NCBI GenBank assembly: GCA_024636675.1
Contig: JAGXGM010000028.1
Span: 1 to 64,000, forward strand
DNA from: Hydrogenophilales bacterium
GTDB taxonomy: Bacteria; Pseudomonadota; Gammaproteobacteria; Burkholderiales; Thiobacillaceae
DNA: 64,000 nt
Reading direction: 5' to 3'
Of this stretch, positions 55,139 to 63,394 are shown piece by piece. The notes beneath the pieces are model-generated. The model worked only from the letters and a program-made list of their open reading frames with translations, did not search any database and was not told the origin of the DNA. The position numbers and the translations under genes are program-made. The first letter of the stretch is position 1; every line of letters begins with the position of its first letter.

Positions 55139-56334
55139 GCTTTGTAGATGCCCTGCGCTTCGCGCGCACCGCGCTCACCGCCCACCGGCTGCGCACGTTT
55201 CTGTCGGCATCGGGCATCGCGGTGGGGATCGCGGCAGTGATCCTGCTCACTTCGATCGGCGAAGGCATTCACCGCTTCGTGCTGTCCGAATTCACCCAGT
55301 TCGGCACCCACATCCTCAGCGTCACCCCTGGCAAGACCAGCACCCGCGGGACGTCAATCGGCGCCATCGGCAGCGCACGCCTGCTCACCCTCGATGATGC
55401 CGTCGCACTCGAGACCTCGCGTTATGTCCGCTACAGCAATGCCAGTGTGGTGGGCAATGCCGAGGTGCGTGCGCAGGGCCGCAGCCGCCGGGTGACGGTT
55501 TACGGCCAGGGACCGGATTTCGCACAGATCTTCAACATGCAGGTTGCGGCCGGACAGTTCCTGCCCGGCGACGATCCGCGCAATCCGCGCGCCTATGCCG
55601 TGCTGGGCGCCAAGGTACGCAACGAACTGTTCGGTAGCACCAGCCCGCTCGGCGCCACCCTGCAAGTGGGGAACTACCGTTTTCGCGTGATCGGCGTGAT
55701 GGCACCCCGGGGCCAGGTGCTCGGATTCGATCTTGACGACACCTACTATCTGCCGACGGCACGCGCGCTCGAAGTATTCAACCGCGAAGGCGTGATGGAA
55801 ATCCATCTCGCCTACCGGCCCAGCGCATCCATCGAGGCCGTGACCGAGGATGCGCGGCGCATCCTGGTTGCCCGTCACGGGCGCGAAGATTTCACCCTCA
55901 CCCCACAACAGCAGATGCTCGACACCCTGGGCACCGTGCTCGACGTGCTCACCTTCGCCGTTGCCGCGCTTGGCGGCATTTCGTTGCTGGTCGGCGCGGT
56001 CGGCATGGTCACCCTGATGCACATCGCGGTGGCCGAACGCGTCGCCGAAATCGGCTTGCTCACGGCACTGGGTGCGACGCGGGCGCGCATCCGCACCCTC
56101 TTCCTGATGGAATCCACCCTGCTGTCCACGCTCGGCGGATTGGGCGGACTCGGACTCGGCACCGGACTGGCGTGGTTGCTGAAAATCACGGTCAGCGGCC
56201 TGCCGGTGAGCATTTCCTGGATTTACGCCATCGGTGCGCTGGTGGCCTCGGTGCTGATCGGGCTGGCTGCCGGCGTCATACCGGCCATGCGCGCCGCTCA
56301 ACTCAATCCGGTGGATGCGCTGCGCGCCGAATAG
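55135..56334 (+). CDS. ABC transporter permease, MacB/FtsX family (2)
   Basis: The ATG at 55135 overlaps the previous stop (ATGA), giving 399 residues. Same layout as permease 1: TM1 (FLSASGIAVGIAAVILLTSI), periplasmic core, three C-terminal helices (VGMVTLMHIAVAERVAEIGL, TALGA). The two permeases are clearly related but diverged, and would form a heterodimer. Similar adaptor-ATPase-permease-permease sets export peptides or small molecules; which is unknown here. Confidence 0.92.
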   Translation: MSFVDALRFARTALTAHRLRTFLSASGIAVGIAAVILLTSIGEGIHRFVLSEFTQFGTHILSVTPGKTSTRGTSIGAIGSARLLTLDDAVALETSRYVRYSNASVVGNAEVRAQGRSRRVTVYGQGPDFAQIFNMQVAAGQFLPGDDPRNPRAYAVLGAKVRNELFGSTSPLGATLQVGNYRFRVIGVMAPRGQVLGFDLDDTYYLPTARALEVFNREGVMEIHLAYRPSASIEAVTEDARRILVARHGREDFTLTPQQQMLDTLGTVLDVLTFAVAALGGISLLVGAVGMVTLMHIAVAERVAEIGLLTALGATRARIRTLFLMESTLLSTLGGLGGLGLGTGLAWLLKITVSGLPVSISWIYAIGALVASVLIGLAAGVIPAMRAAQLNPVDALRAE

Positions 56335-56598
56335 CGCCAGATGTGTGAATAGTCGGCTCCACACAAGACACACACTCAACCAGTTCGATCAGCTTGCCTG
56401 ACAGCGGACGCCCTCCCGCCGGCCTGGCCTTCGCCGCGCGATGGGCGCTTATCCTGCAAAACAAGCAGATTTCACCTATACACAGAAATGACGCTGAAGC
56501 CTGATTGTGATTTGCGTGGCAGATCCAACAGGCTTCTCCGCTCGAAGTACCCAGCATGCGAAACAGCGCATGATTTCATCATTCTTAAGGAGAGCCAC
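56335..56598. other. Gap between the ABC permease and the BON lipoprotein
   Basis: These 264 bases contain no supported gene; the ORFs that cross it read in frames of neighbouring genes. It should hold the promoter of the BON lipoprotein gene. A good ribosome site (TTAAGGAGAG) lies at its right end. No terminator with a T-run was recognised. Confidence 0.4.
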
Positions 56599-56991
56599 AT
56601 GAAAAACCTATCCAGCATTGCAGCCATCGCCTTCGCTTCGAGTCTTGCACTGCTCGCCACCGGGTGTGACCGCCAGCCCGCAGATCCGACTGTCGGAGAC
56701 GAGGCCGCCACGGAAAGCCAAAGCGCAACCGGTGACATGGGCGACACGCTGGAACGTGAAGCCGATCAGGCAGGCCAGGCCATCGACGACGCTTCGATCA
56801 CCACGACGATCAAAGGAAAATACCTGGTCGATGACACGCTCAAGGGCATGGATATCTCGGTCGACACCGTACAAGGGGTCGTGACGCTGACCGGCCAGGT
56901 GCAGAGCGACACGGCCAAGGAGCTCGCCACTCAGATTGCGCAGAATACCGAAGGGGTGATGCGCGTAGACAACCAGATCACGGTCCAATAA
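56599..56991 (+). CDS. BON-domain lipoprotein (OsmY-like)
   Basis: A 130-residue protein starting at 56599 after TTAAGGAG. The signal peptide ends in a lipobox (LLATGCDRQ). A polar acidic linker (EREADQAGQAID) leads to one BON domain (ITTTIKGKYLVDDTLKGMDI, then VVTLTGQVQSDTAKELA). BON domains are small periplasmic folds thought to bind membranes or other envelope parts; OsmY-type proteins respond to osmotic stress. Monocistronic by context. Confidence 0.88.
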   Translation: MKNLSSIAAIAFASSLALLATGCDRQPADPTVGDEAATESQSATGDMGDTLEREADQAGQAIDDASITTTIKGKYLVDDTLKGMDISVDTVQGVVTLTGQVQSDTAKELATQIAQNTEGVMRVDNQITVQ

Positions 56992-57019
56992 TCAGTCCGG
57001 CAGGGAAACCCCGCGATGC

Positions 57020-57050
57020 ACGGGAAGGGCCTGTGTGGTTCGCTTCCCGT
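57020..57050 (+). terminator. Dyad downstream of the BON lipoprotein gene
   Basis: ACGGGAAG and CTTCCCGT form a perfect 8-bp stem with a 15-base loop between two convergent genes. No T-run follows, so it could be a terminator of weak type or an mRNA-end stabiliser. Confidence 0.35.
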
Positions 57051-57076
57051 TGCCCCGCGCTGGCGTCACCCTTGGC

Positions 57077-57385
57077 TCATGCCTCGTATCCTTCACGATG
57101 CGTCGCATTGATCGTGCGCAACAACTCGCGGAACGGAATGCTGCGCTCATGTTGCTTGAACAAAGGCATGAAGGCCAGGTCTCCGCCCTGCCCCACGCCG
57201 CCGTACTTGCCCGACGTCATCGACTCGTGCAATTCGCGCAGCATCGAATCCAGCGAGTCGAGATACGGCGTATAGGTGGCGGCTTCGTCATCGTCGTGTT
57301 CCAGGCAGGCACGCAGTTCGTCGACTTCGTACACCGCTTCGTGCACCAGATCGATCAGTTCATTCAGGTTTTTGGCTTTTTTCAT
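57077..57385 (-). CDS. Small conserved-looking cytoplasmic protein of unknown function
   Basis: A 102-residue acidic protein without signal or membrane segment. It begins with a helical region (NLNELIDLVHEAVYEVDELR), has an acidic patch (EHDDDEAATYTPYLD), a Gly-rich turn (SGKYGGVGQGGDL) and a basic end. Coding pattern and good composition suggest a real gene, but I do not recognise the family. It is downstream of, and separated by a terminator from, the hdr cluster on the same strand. Confidence 0.7.
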   Translation of the reverse strand: MKKAKNLNELIDLVHEAVYEVDELRACLEHDDDEAATYTPYLDSLDSMLRELHESMTSGKYGGVGQGGDLAFMPLFKQHERSIPFRELLRTINATHREGYEA

Positions 57386-57514
57386 ATTCGTGTGCAGTCG
57401 GGTTAAAACAGTTAGAACGGGCTATTAGGATACCGTCGCCTGGCAAGACGCGCGAGAGCCGGCCCGCATTCATACCGGTTCTCCGGCCAAGCGTTTCTGG
57501 CGCATCTTCCCGAC

Positions 57515-57543
57515 AAAAAAACAGGGGCGCGTGCCCCTGTTTT
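57515..57543 (-). terminator. Bidirectional intrinsic terminator of the qmo-hdr operon
   Basis: ACAGGGGC-GCGT-GCCCCTGT is a perfect 8-bp stem flanked by a run of As on the left and Ts on the right. On the minus strand the A-run becomes a T-run directly after the stem, 20 bases past the hdrB stop. Confidence 0.9.
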
Positions 57544-57562
57544 CATTCGCGCCTGAAACGAC

Positions 57563-58474
57563 TCAGCGCTTGACCTGCTTGGCGGCAATTTCCTCCAGCC
57601 GACGCGCCTTGATGACCTGACCGTTCAGCGCGGCATCCTTGGCGCTGCCGCCATAGGCCACCACCATCAGCTGGCTGTAGTACATCACCGGAATGTCGAA
57701 CTTGGTGCCGTAGCGCTTGTTGATCTGGCCCTGATAGATTTCGACGTTGGCCTGACACAGCGGGCATGGCGTCACGATCATTTCGGCGCCATGATCGTAG
57801 GCCGACTCGACGATATCCTTGATCTGCGCCTGTGCCTTTTCCGGTTCGGAGAATGCCAGCGCCCCCCCGCAACAGGTCACCTTCTGCTCGTATTCGGGGA
57901 TCGACTCGGCACCGACCATCTCGACCATCTTGTCGAGGTATACCGGGTTCTCAAACGATTCGCCGGCGACGCCGAACGGCCGGTTGGTCTGGCAACCGAC
58001 ATAACCGGCGATCTTCACGCCTTCGAGCGGACGCACGACATGCTTGGCCATTTCCTCGAAACCGAGGTCCTCGATCAGCACCTCCACCATGTGCCGGATG
58101 TTGGGCATTTCGTTGATCGTGAGGCCAGCTTCTTTCAAGGCTTCGCGGGTGTCGGACATGAGCGTGTCGGAATGCGTCAGGCGCTCGCGCGTCTCGCGCG
58201 CGCCCAGCCAGCAGGCGGCGCAGGTGGCGACGATTTCCTGCCCGGGCAGGTGCTGCTCGGACAGGGCGAAGTTGCGCGCGTTCAGTACGTGGCGCGGCAG
58301 TTCCCCGGCCTCCGCGTAGCCGATGGAGGCACCGCAGCAGTTCCAGTCGGGAATCTCGGTCAGCTTGACGTCGAGCGTTTTGCACATCGACTCGACCGAG
58401 GCGAGGTAGTTGGAAGCGGAAGCGCCCTTCTGCGACGAGCAGCCGGGGTAGAACGCGTATTCATGTTTGGCCAT
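57563..58474 (-). CDS. hdrB: Heterodisulfide reductase-like subunit HdrB
   Basis: A 303-residue protein with two CCG domains: N-terminal YAFYPGCSSQKG, DWNCCGASIGYAE and CAACWLGARE; C-terminal VGCQTNRPFG, KVTCCGGALAF and CPLCQANVE. In methanogen HdrB these cysteines bind two noncubane [4Fe-4S] clusters that reduce the CoM-S-S-CoB disulfide. Here it follows qmoA, qmoB and hdrC and would be the last electron carrier of a Qmo-type complex. It is soluble, with no membrane helix. Confidence 0.92.
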   Translation of the reverse strand: MAKHEYAFYPGCSSQKGASASNYLASVESMCKTLDVKLTEIPDWNCCGASIGYAEAGELPRHVLNARNFALSEQHLPGQEIVATCAACWLGARETRERLTHSDTLMSDTREALKEAGLTINEMPNIRHMVEVLIEDLGFEEMAKHVVRPLEGVKIAGYVGCQTNRPFGVAGESFENPVYLDKMVEMVGAESIPEYEQKVTCCGGALAFSEPEKAQAQIKDIVESAYDHGAEMIVTPCPLCQANVEIYQGQINKRYGTKFDIPVMYYSQLMVVAYGGSAKDAALNGQVIKARRLEEIAAKQVKR

Positions 58475-58484
58475 ATTGGTCTCC

Positions 58485-59117
58485 TCAACCCGCCATCTTG
58501 GCAGTCTTGCGGCTGCGTTCGATTTCGTAGGCTTTTTTCAGCATGGCATGGATGCCCTTTTGATCCTTGCACTTGTGACCGCCGAACAACTCCATCACAT
58601 TCAGACGCTTGGCCTTGACCAGACCCAATGCAACCGACTGCATCGCCATGCCGTTCTTGACGCCCTGGACAAAGCCGTCCTTGAAGTACAGGCCCATCGA
58701 CAGCTTGAGCTCGTTGACGCGTCCGGTATGGGTGGCGTTTTTCCAGAACAGGCCGGAAAAAAATCGCGTCGGCTGCATCTTCGGCGCCATGCCGAGCCGG
58801 TGCGCATATTCGGCGATGCCGTGCATGATGTGGGTGATCGGCAGCTTGCGCGGGCAGCGCACGATGCAGTTGTAGCAGGATGTGCAGTTCCACATCGAGC
58901 TGCTGCTCAGCACTTCTTCGCGCTTGCCGGCGCGGATCATCATGAAGAGTTCCTGCGGCGGATGTTCCCACGCGCTCTGGAAGTTGGTCGGGCAGGAACC
59001 GGAGCAGACGCCGCATTGCATGCACATCTTGACCCAGTCGCCCATCTCGACCTGTTCTTCGATTTCCTTCAGGAAATTGTTGCGGTATTTCTCCGCCACT
59101 GCGGTGTTTGCGCTCAT
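58485..59117 (-). CDS. hdrC: Heterodisulfide reductase-like iron-sulfur subunit HdrC
   Basis: The start MSANTAVAEKY at 59117 has AGGAGAC upstream. The 210-residue protein has two ferredoxin-type [4Fe-4S] motifs, CMQCGVCSGSCP and CTSCYNCIVRCP, followed by a helical region. Full QmoC has a similar N-terminal part fused to a membrane cytochrome b; that part is absent here. HdrC passes electrons between the flavin subunits and HdrB. Confidence 0.92.
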   Translation of the reverse strand: MSANTAVAEKYRNNFLKEIEEQVEMGDWVKMCMQCGVCSGSCPTNFQSAWEHPPQELFMMIRAGKREEVLSSSSMWNCTSCYNCIVRCPRKLPITHIMHGIAEYAHRLGMAPKMQPTRFFSGLFWKNATHTGRVNELKLSMGLYFKDGFVQGVKNGMAMQSVALGLVKAKRLNVMELFGGHKCKDQKGIHAMLKKAYEIERSRKTAKMAG

Positions 59118-59127
59118 GGTGGGTCTC

Positions 59128-61362
59128 CTAGAAGCCTTTGAACGGGCTGGGGCCAACGGCGACCAGTTCGGCGGCATACTTGTTGATCATCTCGGGCAGG
59201 CGCTCGATGTCGGTGATGGCGACTTCGAGATCGCGCACGCGCTCCGACTCCAGGTTCAGCGTTTTCAGCGTGTCGTCGATCTTGGACAGGCGGGTGCGGC
59301 CCAATTCCGATCCCTTGACGAAATGGCACTGGTATTCGTCGCCCGACTTGCAGCCCATCAGCATCACGCCGTCGTAACCGGCATTCAACGCGTCGGTGAT
59401 CCAGATGGTATTGACCGAACCCAGGCAACGAACCGGAATCGTCCGCACGTAGGCCGAATACTCGATGCGGTTCATCCCCGCCATATCGAGCGCCGGATAG
59501 GCGTCGTTCTCGCACGCCAGGATCAGGATGCGCGGTTTCTCGGAAAACTCGTCGGGGATATCGACCGCCTTGATCTGCGCGCCGACGGTGTTGACCGAGT
59601 AGTTCTCGAACGAGATCACGCGCACCGGGCAGGCGCCCATGCAGGTGCCGCAGCGACGGCAGCGCGATTCGTTGAACACCGGGAAGCGTTTTTCGTCCTC
59701 GTCGATGGCGCCGAACGGGCATTCCACCGTGCAGCGTTTGCACTGGGTGCAGCCTTCCAGACGCACTTTCGGGAACGACAGGTCACCCGAGCGCGGGTGT
59801 GCGGCACGCCCCAACTCGGCGTTTTCCAGTGCCTGAATCGCTTTGAGTGCGGCGCCGGTGGCATCCTCGCGCGCCTGCGCGATGTCCATCGGGCGACGTA
59901 CCGGGCCGGCAGTGTAGATGCCGGTGCGGCGGGTTTCGTAGGGGAAGCAGATGAAGTGCGAGTCGGTAAAGCCCTGCTTCAGCTGCGGCACATCCTTGCC
60001 CTGACGGTAGGTCAGGTTGAGGATGGAAATCGGCTTCACTTCAACCGCGCCTTCTTCCTCCGCAACTCCGGCCAAGGCGTCGATGTTGATGCCGGAGTTC
60101 GCAATCTGGCCGGTGGCCAGCACCACCAGATCGACGTCCACCATCGATGCATCAGTGTCGCCCAGGATCAGGTCGTTGAATTTCACCGTGCTGGTGTTGC
60201 CGTTCGGTACCACTTCGGCAACCTTGCCCTTGGTGAAGATGACGCCTTTTTCCTGCGCGCTGCGGTAGAAGTCCTCGCCGTTGCCGGGCGTGCGCAAGTC
60301 GGTGTAGATGATGGTGGTGTCCACCGCAGGATTGGTGTCCTTGAAGTACATCGCCTGCTTGATGCTGGCGTTGCAGCAGAAACCCGAGCAGTAGGACAGA
60401 TGCTGGCCGGTGGTGTCGCGCTGGCCGGCACACTGCACGAACACCACCGACTTCACCGGCGCACCATCCGAAGGCCGGCGAATCACGCCATCGCCCGCCG
60501 CCGCAGCCGTTGCCAGCGCTTCGAGCCCGGCCTGGTCGACCACGTTGGGCGACTTGCCGCCGCCGAGTTCCGGCAACTTGTTCATGTCATACAGGGTGAA
60601 GCCGGTCGCCTGAACGATCGCGCCGATGTCCTCGGTATGCGTCGCGCCCGATTCGGTGGCAACGTCGACCACGAAGCGGCCCGGCGCGCCGTCGGTCTTG
60701 CCGATGGTCGCGTTCAGATAGACCTTGATGTTGCTGTCGGCCTGCACCTGCGAAACCAGGTCGGCTACACCGGTATCGGCGGGCGACTTGTAAGGCTCGT
60801 GCACCGGGGTGCGCTTGTAGAGCTTGCCGGCCCAACCGCCTAGCGCGCCGGATTTCTCGACCAGCACCACCGGGTAGCCGGTCTTCGACGCTTCGATCGC
60901 GGTGGTCATGCCGGTGACGCCGCCGCCGACGACCAGCAGCGTCTTGCTGCCGCCGGTGTTGGGGTTGCCGGCGGGCGCGGTCATCGCCTTGACTTCGGCG
61001 CAGCCCATGCGGATGTAGTCTTCCGCCATTTCCTGGGTGGTCTCGCGCGCTTCGTCAGTGTCGGGACGGATCCAGACCACGCCTTCGCGCAGGTTGGCGC
61101 GTGCCACCGCATGTTCCGGGAAGTGGAACGCCTCGGTCTTGGCGCGGCGCGAGCAGGCGCCGATCATGATGTGGGTGATGCCTTCGCTGGCGATGTCATT
61201 CTTGATCATCGCCACGCCGTCGGCGTTGCACAGGAAATCGTGCGACTTCGTCAGCGGCACTTTGCCGTCCTTCTGTGCGGTCTTGACCAGTGCCTCGGTG
61301 TCGAGACGCTCGCCCAGTCCGCAGCCCTTGCAGATGTACGCTCCGACTTTGATGTCAGCCAT
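59128..61362 (-). CDS. qmoB: QmoB-like FAD/iron-sulfur protein (HdrA + MvhD-like)
   Basis: A 744-residue protein. Near the N-terminus is a short Cys motif (YICKGCGLGERLD); then an HdrA-type FAD domain (VVGGGVTGMTTAIEASKTGY, ALGGWAGKLYKRTP); then two [4Fe-4S] motifs (CTQCKRCTVECPFGAID and CRRCGTCMGACPVRVIS); then an MvhD-like domain (ILILACENDAYPALD, MLMGCKSGDEYQCHFVKG). This order is that of QmoB, the larger flavin subunit of the quinone-interacting oxidoreductase that partners APS reductase. In sulfur oxidisers it would take electrons from APS formation. Gap to qmoA is 2 bases. Confidence 0.92.
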   Translation of the reverse strand: MADIKVGAYICKGCGLGERLDTEALVKTAQKDGKVPLTKSHDFLCNADGVAMIKNDIASEGITHIMIGACSRRAKTEAFHFPEHAVARANLREGVVWIRPDTDEARETTQEMAEDYIRMGCAEVKAMTAPAGNPNTGGSKTLLVVGGGVTGMTTAIEASKTGYPVVLVEKSGALGGWAGKLYKRTPVHEPYKSPADTGVADLVSQVQADSNIKVYLNATIGKTDGAPGRFVVDVATESGATHTEDIGAIVQATGFTLYDMNKLPELGGGKSPNVVDQAGLEALATAAAAGDGVIRRPSDGAPVKSVVFVQCAGQRDTTGQHLSYCSGFCCNASIKQAMYFKDTNPAVDTTIIYTDLRTPGNGEDFYRSAQEKGVIFTKGKVAEVVPNGNTSTVKFNDLILGDTDASMVDVDLVVLATGQIANSGINIDALAGVAEEEGAVEVKPISILNLTYRQGKDVPQLKQGFTDSHFICFPYETRRTGIYTAGPVRRPMDIAQAREDATGAALKAIQALENAELGRAAHPRSGDLSFPKVRLEGCTQCKRCTVECPFGAIDEDEKRFPVFNESRCRRCGTCMGACPVRVISFENYSVNTVGAQIKAVDIPDEFSEKPRILILACENDAYPALDMAGMNRIEYSAYVRTIPVRCLGSVNTIWITDALNAGYDGVMLMGCKSGDEYQCHFVKGSELGRTRLSKIDDTLKTLNLESERVRDLEVAITDIERLPEMINKYAAELVAVGPSPFKGF

Positions 61363-61364
61363 GT

Positions 61365-62648
61365 TTAAGCCTCCGCCTTTGCTACTTTATTAACCACCTG
61401 GATGGCGCGCAGTGCCGCTGCGGTGGCTGACTGCACGGCACGGTTCACGTCCAGCGCGTTCGACGCGCAGCCGGCGCCGAACACGGCGCCATTGGCTGGA
61501 TCTGCCTCGATAAAGCCGCTGGAGTCCGCCACAATGTGGCCCGGGATGTTGATGCCCTTGACCGAGGGTTCCATGCCCACCGCCAGCACCACCAGGTCGT
61601 GCGGGGTGGTGTAGCGCTTGTAGCCTTCGGTGTCGACGCCGTGACACACCGGGTTGCCATGCTCGTCTTCGGTGATCTTCGCAACCTTGGACTTGATGAA
61701 GTTCACCGAGGGATCAGCCTGCACCTTCTGGTAGAAGTCCTCAAAGCGGTCGATGGCACGGATATCGATGTAGTAGATGGTCGACTTGCCATCTTCAGGG
61801 TGTTTCTCACGCACGTAATGCGTCTGCTTCAGCGAGGCCATGCAGCAGATGCGCGAACAGTGGCGCAGATGGTTTTCGTCGCGCGAACCGGCGCACTGGA
61901 TAAAGGCGATGTTCTTCGCTTCGCGGCCATCACCGGGGCGCAGAATCTTGCCGCCGGTGGGGCCCTGCAGATCGGCCAGGCGTTCGAATTCGACGCTGGT
62001 GATGACGTTCTTGAAGCGGCCGTAGCCGTAAGGCTGAATTTTCGCCGCATCGTAAGGCTGCCAGCCAGTCGCCCACACCACTGCGCCGGCCTTCACCTGG
62101 ATCGTTTCCTCCTGCATATCAAGATCGATCGCGCCGTACTTGCATGCGGCCTTTGCGCGGTCGGCGTCGGCCGTGCCGATGATCGCCGGATCCAGCACAT
62201 AGCGCTGCGGGTAGGCCATCGTGTTCGGCAGGTACGCTGCCTTGTGCTGGCCAAGGTTGTAATTGAAGGGGTCGTCCACCTTCATCTCCACAGCGCGCCC
62301 GCACTCGCCGCAGGCGGTGCAGTTCTCGTTCACATAGCGTGGGCGGACCTTGATGGTGGCCGTATAGTTGCCGGTGCTGCCATCGATGCCAGTCACCTCG
62401 GCCATCGTCAGCAAACGGACGCGGGGATTGCCCTTGAGGCGACGCAGGTTGATTTCCAGTCCGCAGGTGGGATGACACAGTTTGGGAAAGTAGCGATACA
62501 GCTGGGAGGTGCGTCCGCCCAGCGCGGGATTCTTCTCAACCAGAACGACATTCTTCCCGGTTTCGGCCGCTTCGAGCGCAGCGGTCATGCCAGAAATCCC
62601 GCCGCCCACCACGAGAATCGTCTCGTTGGTCGCAACATGCTCCGTCAT
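61365..62648 (-). CDS. qmoA: QmoA-like FAD protein (HdrA family)
   Basis: The start MTEHVATNETI at 62648 has GGAGG upstream. The 427-residue protein has an FAD motif (VVGGGISGMTAALEAAETG), NPALGGRTSQLYRYFPKLC with HPTCGLEINL, a Cys cluster (CTACGECGRAVEM), and the segment AAYLPNTMAYPQRYVLD characteristic of QmoA. QmoA is thought to contact APS reductase. It begins the operon; aprBA is not next to it in this window. Confidence 0.93.
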   Translation of the reverse strand: MTEHVATNETILVVGGGISGMTAALEAAETGKNVVLVEKNPALGGRTSQLYRYFPKLCHPTCGLEINLRRLKGNPRVRLLTMAEVTGIDGSTGNYTATIKVRPRYVNENCTACGECGRAVEMKVDDPFNYNLGQHKAAYLPNTMAYPQRYVLDPAIIGTADADRAKAACKYGAIDLDMQEETIQVKAGAVVWATGWQPYDAAKIQPYGYGRFKNVITSVEFERLADLQGPTGGKILRPGDGREAKNIAFIQCAGSRDENHLRHCSRICCMASLKQTHYVREKHPEDGKSTIYYIDIRAIDRFEDFYQKVQADPSVNFIKSKVAKITEDEHGNPVCHGVDTEGYKRYTTPHDLVVLAVGMEPSVKGINIPGHIVADSSGFIEADPANGAVFGAGCASNALDVNRAVQSATAAALRAIQVVNKVAKAEA

Positions 62649-63118
62649 TGTGTTTCCTCCATCCGATGGATGCAAAGCCATTTGAAATTACCCGGGATTT
62701 CCACCCGGATAACCGGGTTACTCGCCCGGAATTGAGCCCGCCAAATGGTACTCCGAAGGCCGCACCTGCCGCCACGGACAAGCGTGCTATCTCAATCGAA
62801 GTTTTCTATGCACGAATAAGAGGAAGTAGTCCGGTCGGCGGGGAGGTCATGTAAAGAGGCCAGGAAAAAAACGACCCGATGCGCCCCATTTTTTAGCGGT
62901 AATGACGGCGCACCCTTCAATCCGATTTTCGATCTCATGTTGTCATGACAGCATGACGCCATACCTGACAATCCCGTCAGGTTCTTGACCCGTATAGACC
63001 GGAAAGGCTTCTCCAATCAAGGCGATCGTGCGACGGCACACAAGGTGCTAATACCAAAGTTCTTACGCTCAAAATTAATCATGGATTTTTTCACCAAGGA
63101 GTCACCACAAGGAAGCAG
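62649..63118. promoter_or_regulatory. Divergent region upstream of qmoA
   Basis: No gene is supported in these 470 bases. Two structures are seen. Four CCCGG/CCGGG units at 62691-62729 include the hairpin ACCCGG-ATAA-CCGGGT in the qmoA leader or promoter. Further on, ACCTGAC-AATCCC-GTCAGGT (62964-62983) is a perfect 7-bp dyad followed by TTGACC. A GTCATGAC palindrome is at 62943. These look like regulator sites for the divergent units. ORF 62792-63016 (-) is judged spurious. Confidence 0.45.
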
Positions 63119-63353
63119 ATGACGAAGACAAACCGCTTATCTTGCGCGATGGCAGCCATACTGATTCTTAATGCAGGCAGCGCCCGCGGATAATACTGGC
63201 GAACAGCACACGAAGCCTGCTGCTGTCATAAGCGCCCCTAAAAATCAATCCACGCTCCCGGAGGAAACCGCGCACGCAAATCCCTTACAGAACCATGCAC
63301 CCGAAGCCCAACAAGAATCTGCTAAAACCCAACAAGAACCGGACTGCAATTAA
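63119..63353 (+). pseudogene. Small exported protein, apparently frameshifted
   Basis: ATG at 63119, with AAGGAAG before it, opens a frame giving a signal-peptide-like start (MTKTNRLSCAMAAILILNAG) but hits TAA after 24 codons. The +1 frame continues with a 60-codon polar, Gln/Glu/Pro-rich stretch (ADNTGEQHTKPAAVISAP) that stops at 63353. Removing one C in the CCC run near 63184 would join them to a ~80-residue secreted protein with an Ala-x-Ala type cleavage site. It may be a pseudogene, a sequencing error or programmed frameshift. It lies 41 bases before the rhodanese gene. Confidence 0.55.
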
Positions 63354-63394
63354 TCAGCATGATTGCTCATCCCGCACAATTCAGGAGACCTAGA

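Noticed and set aside
62792-63016. 74-codon minus-strand ORF upstream of qmoA
   Set aside because: It starts with TTG without a ribosome site and crosses the dyads of the probable promoter region; composition looks random.
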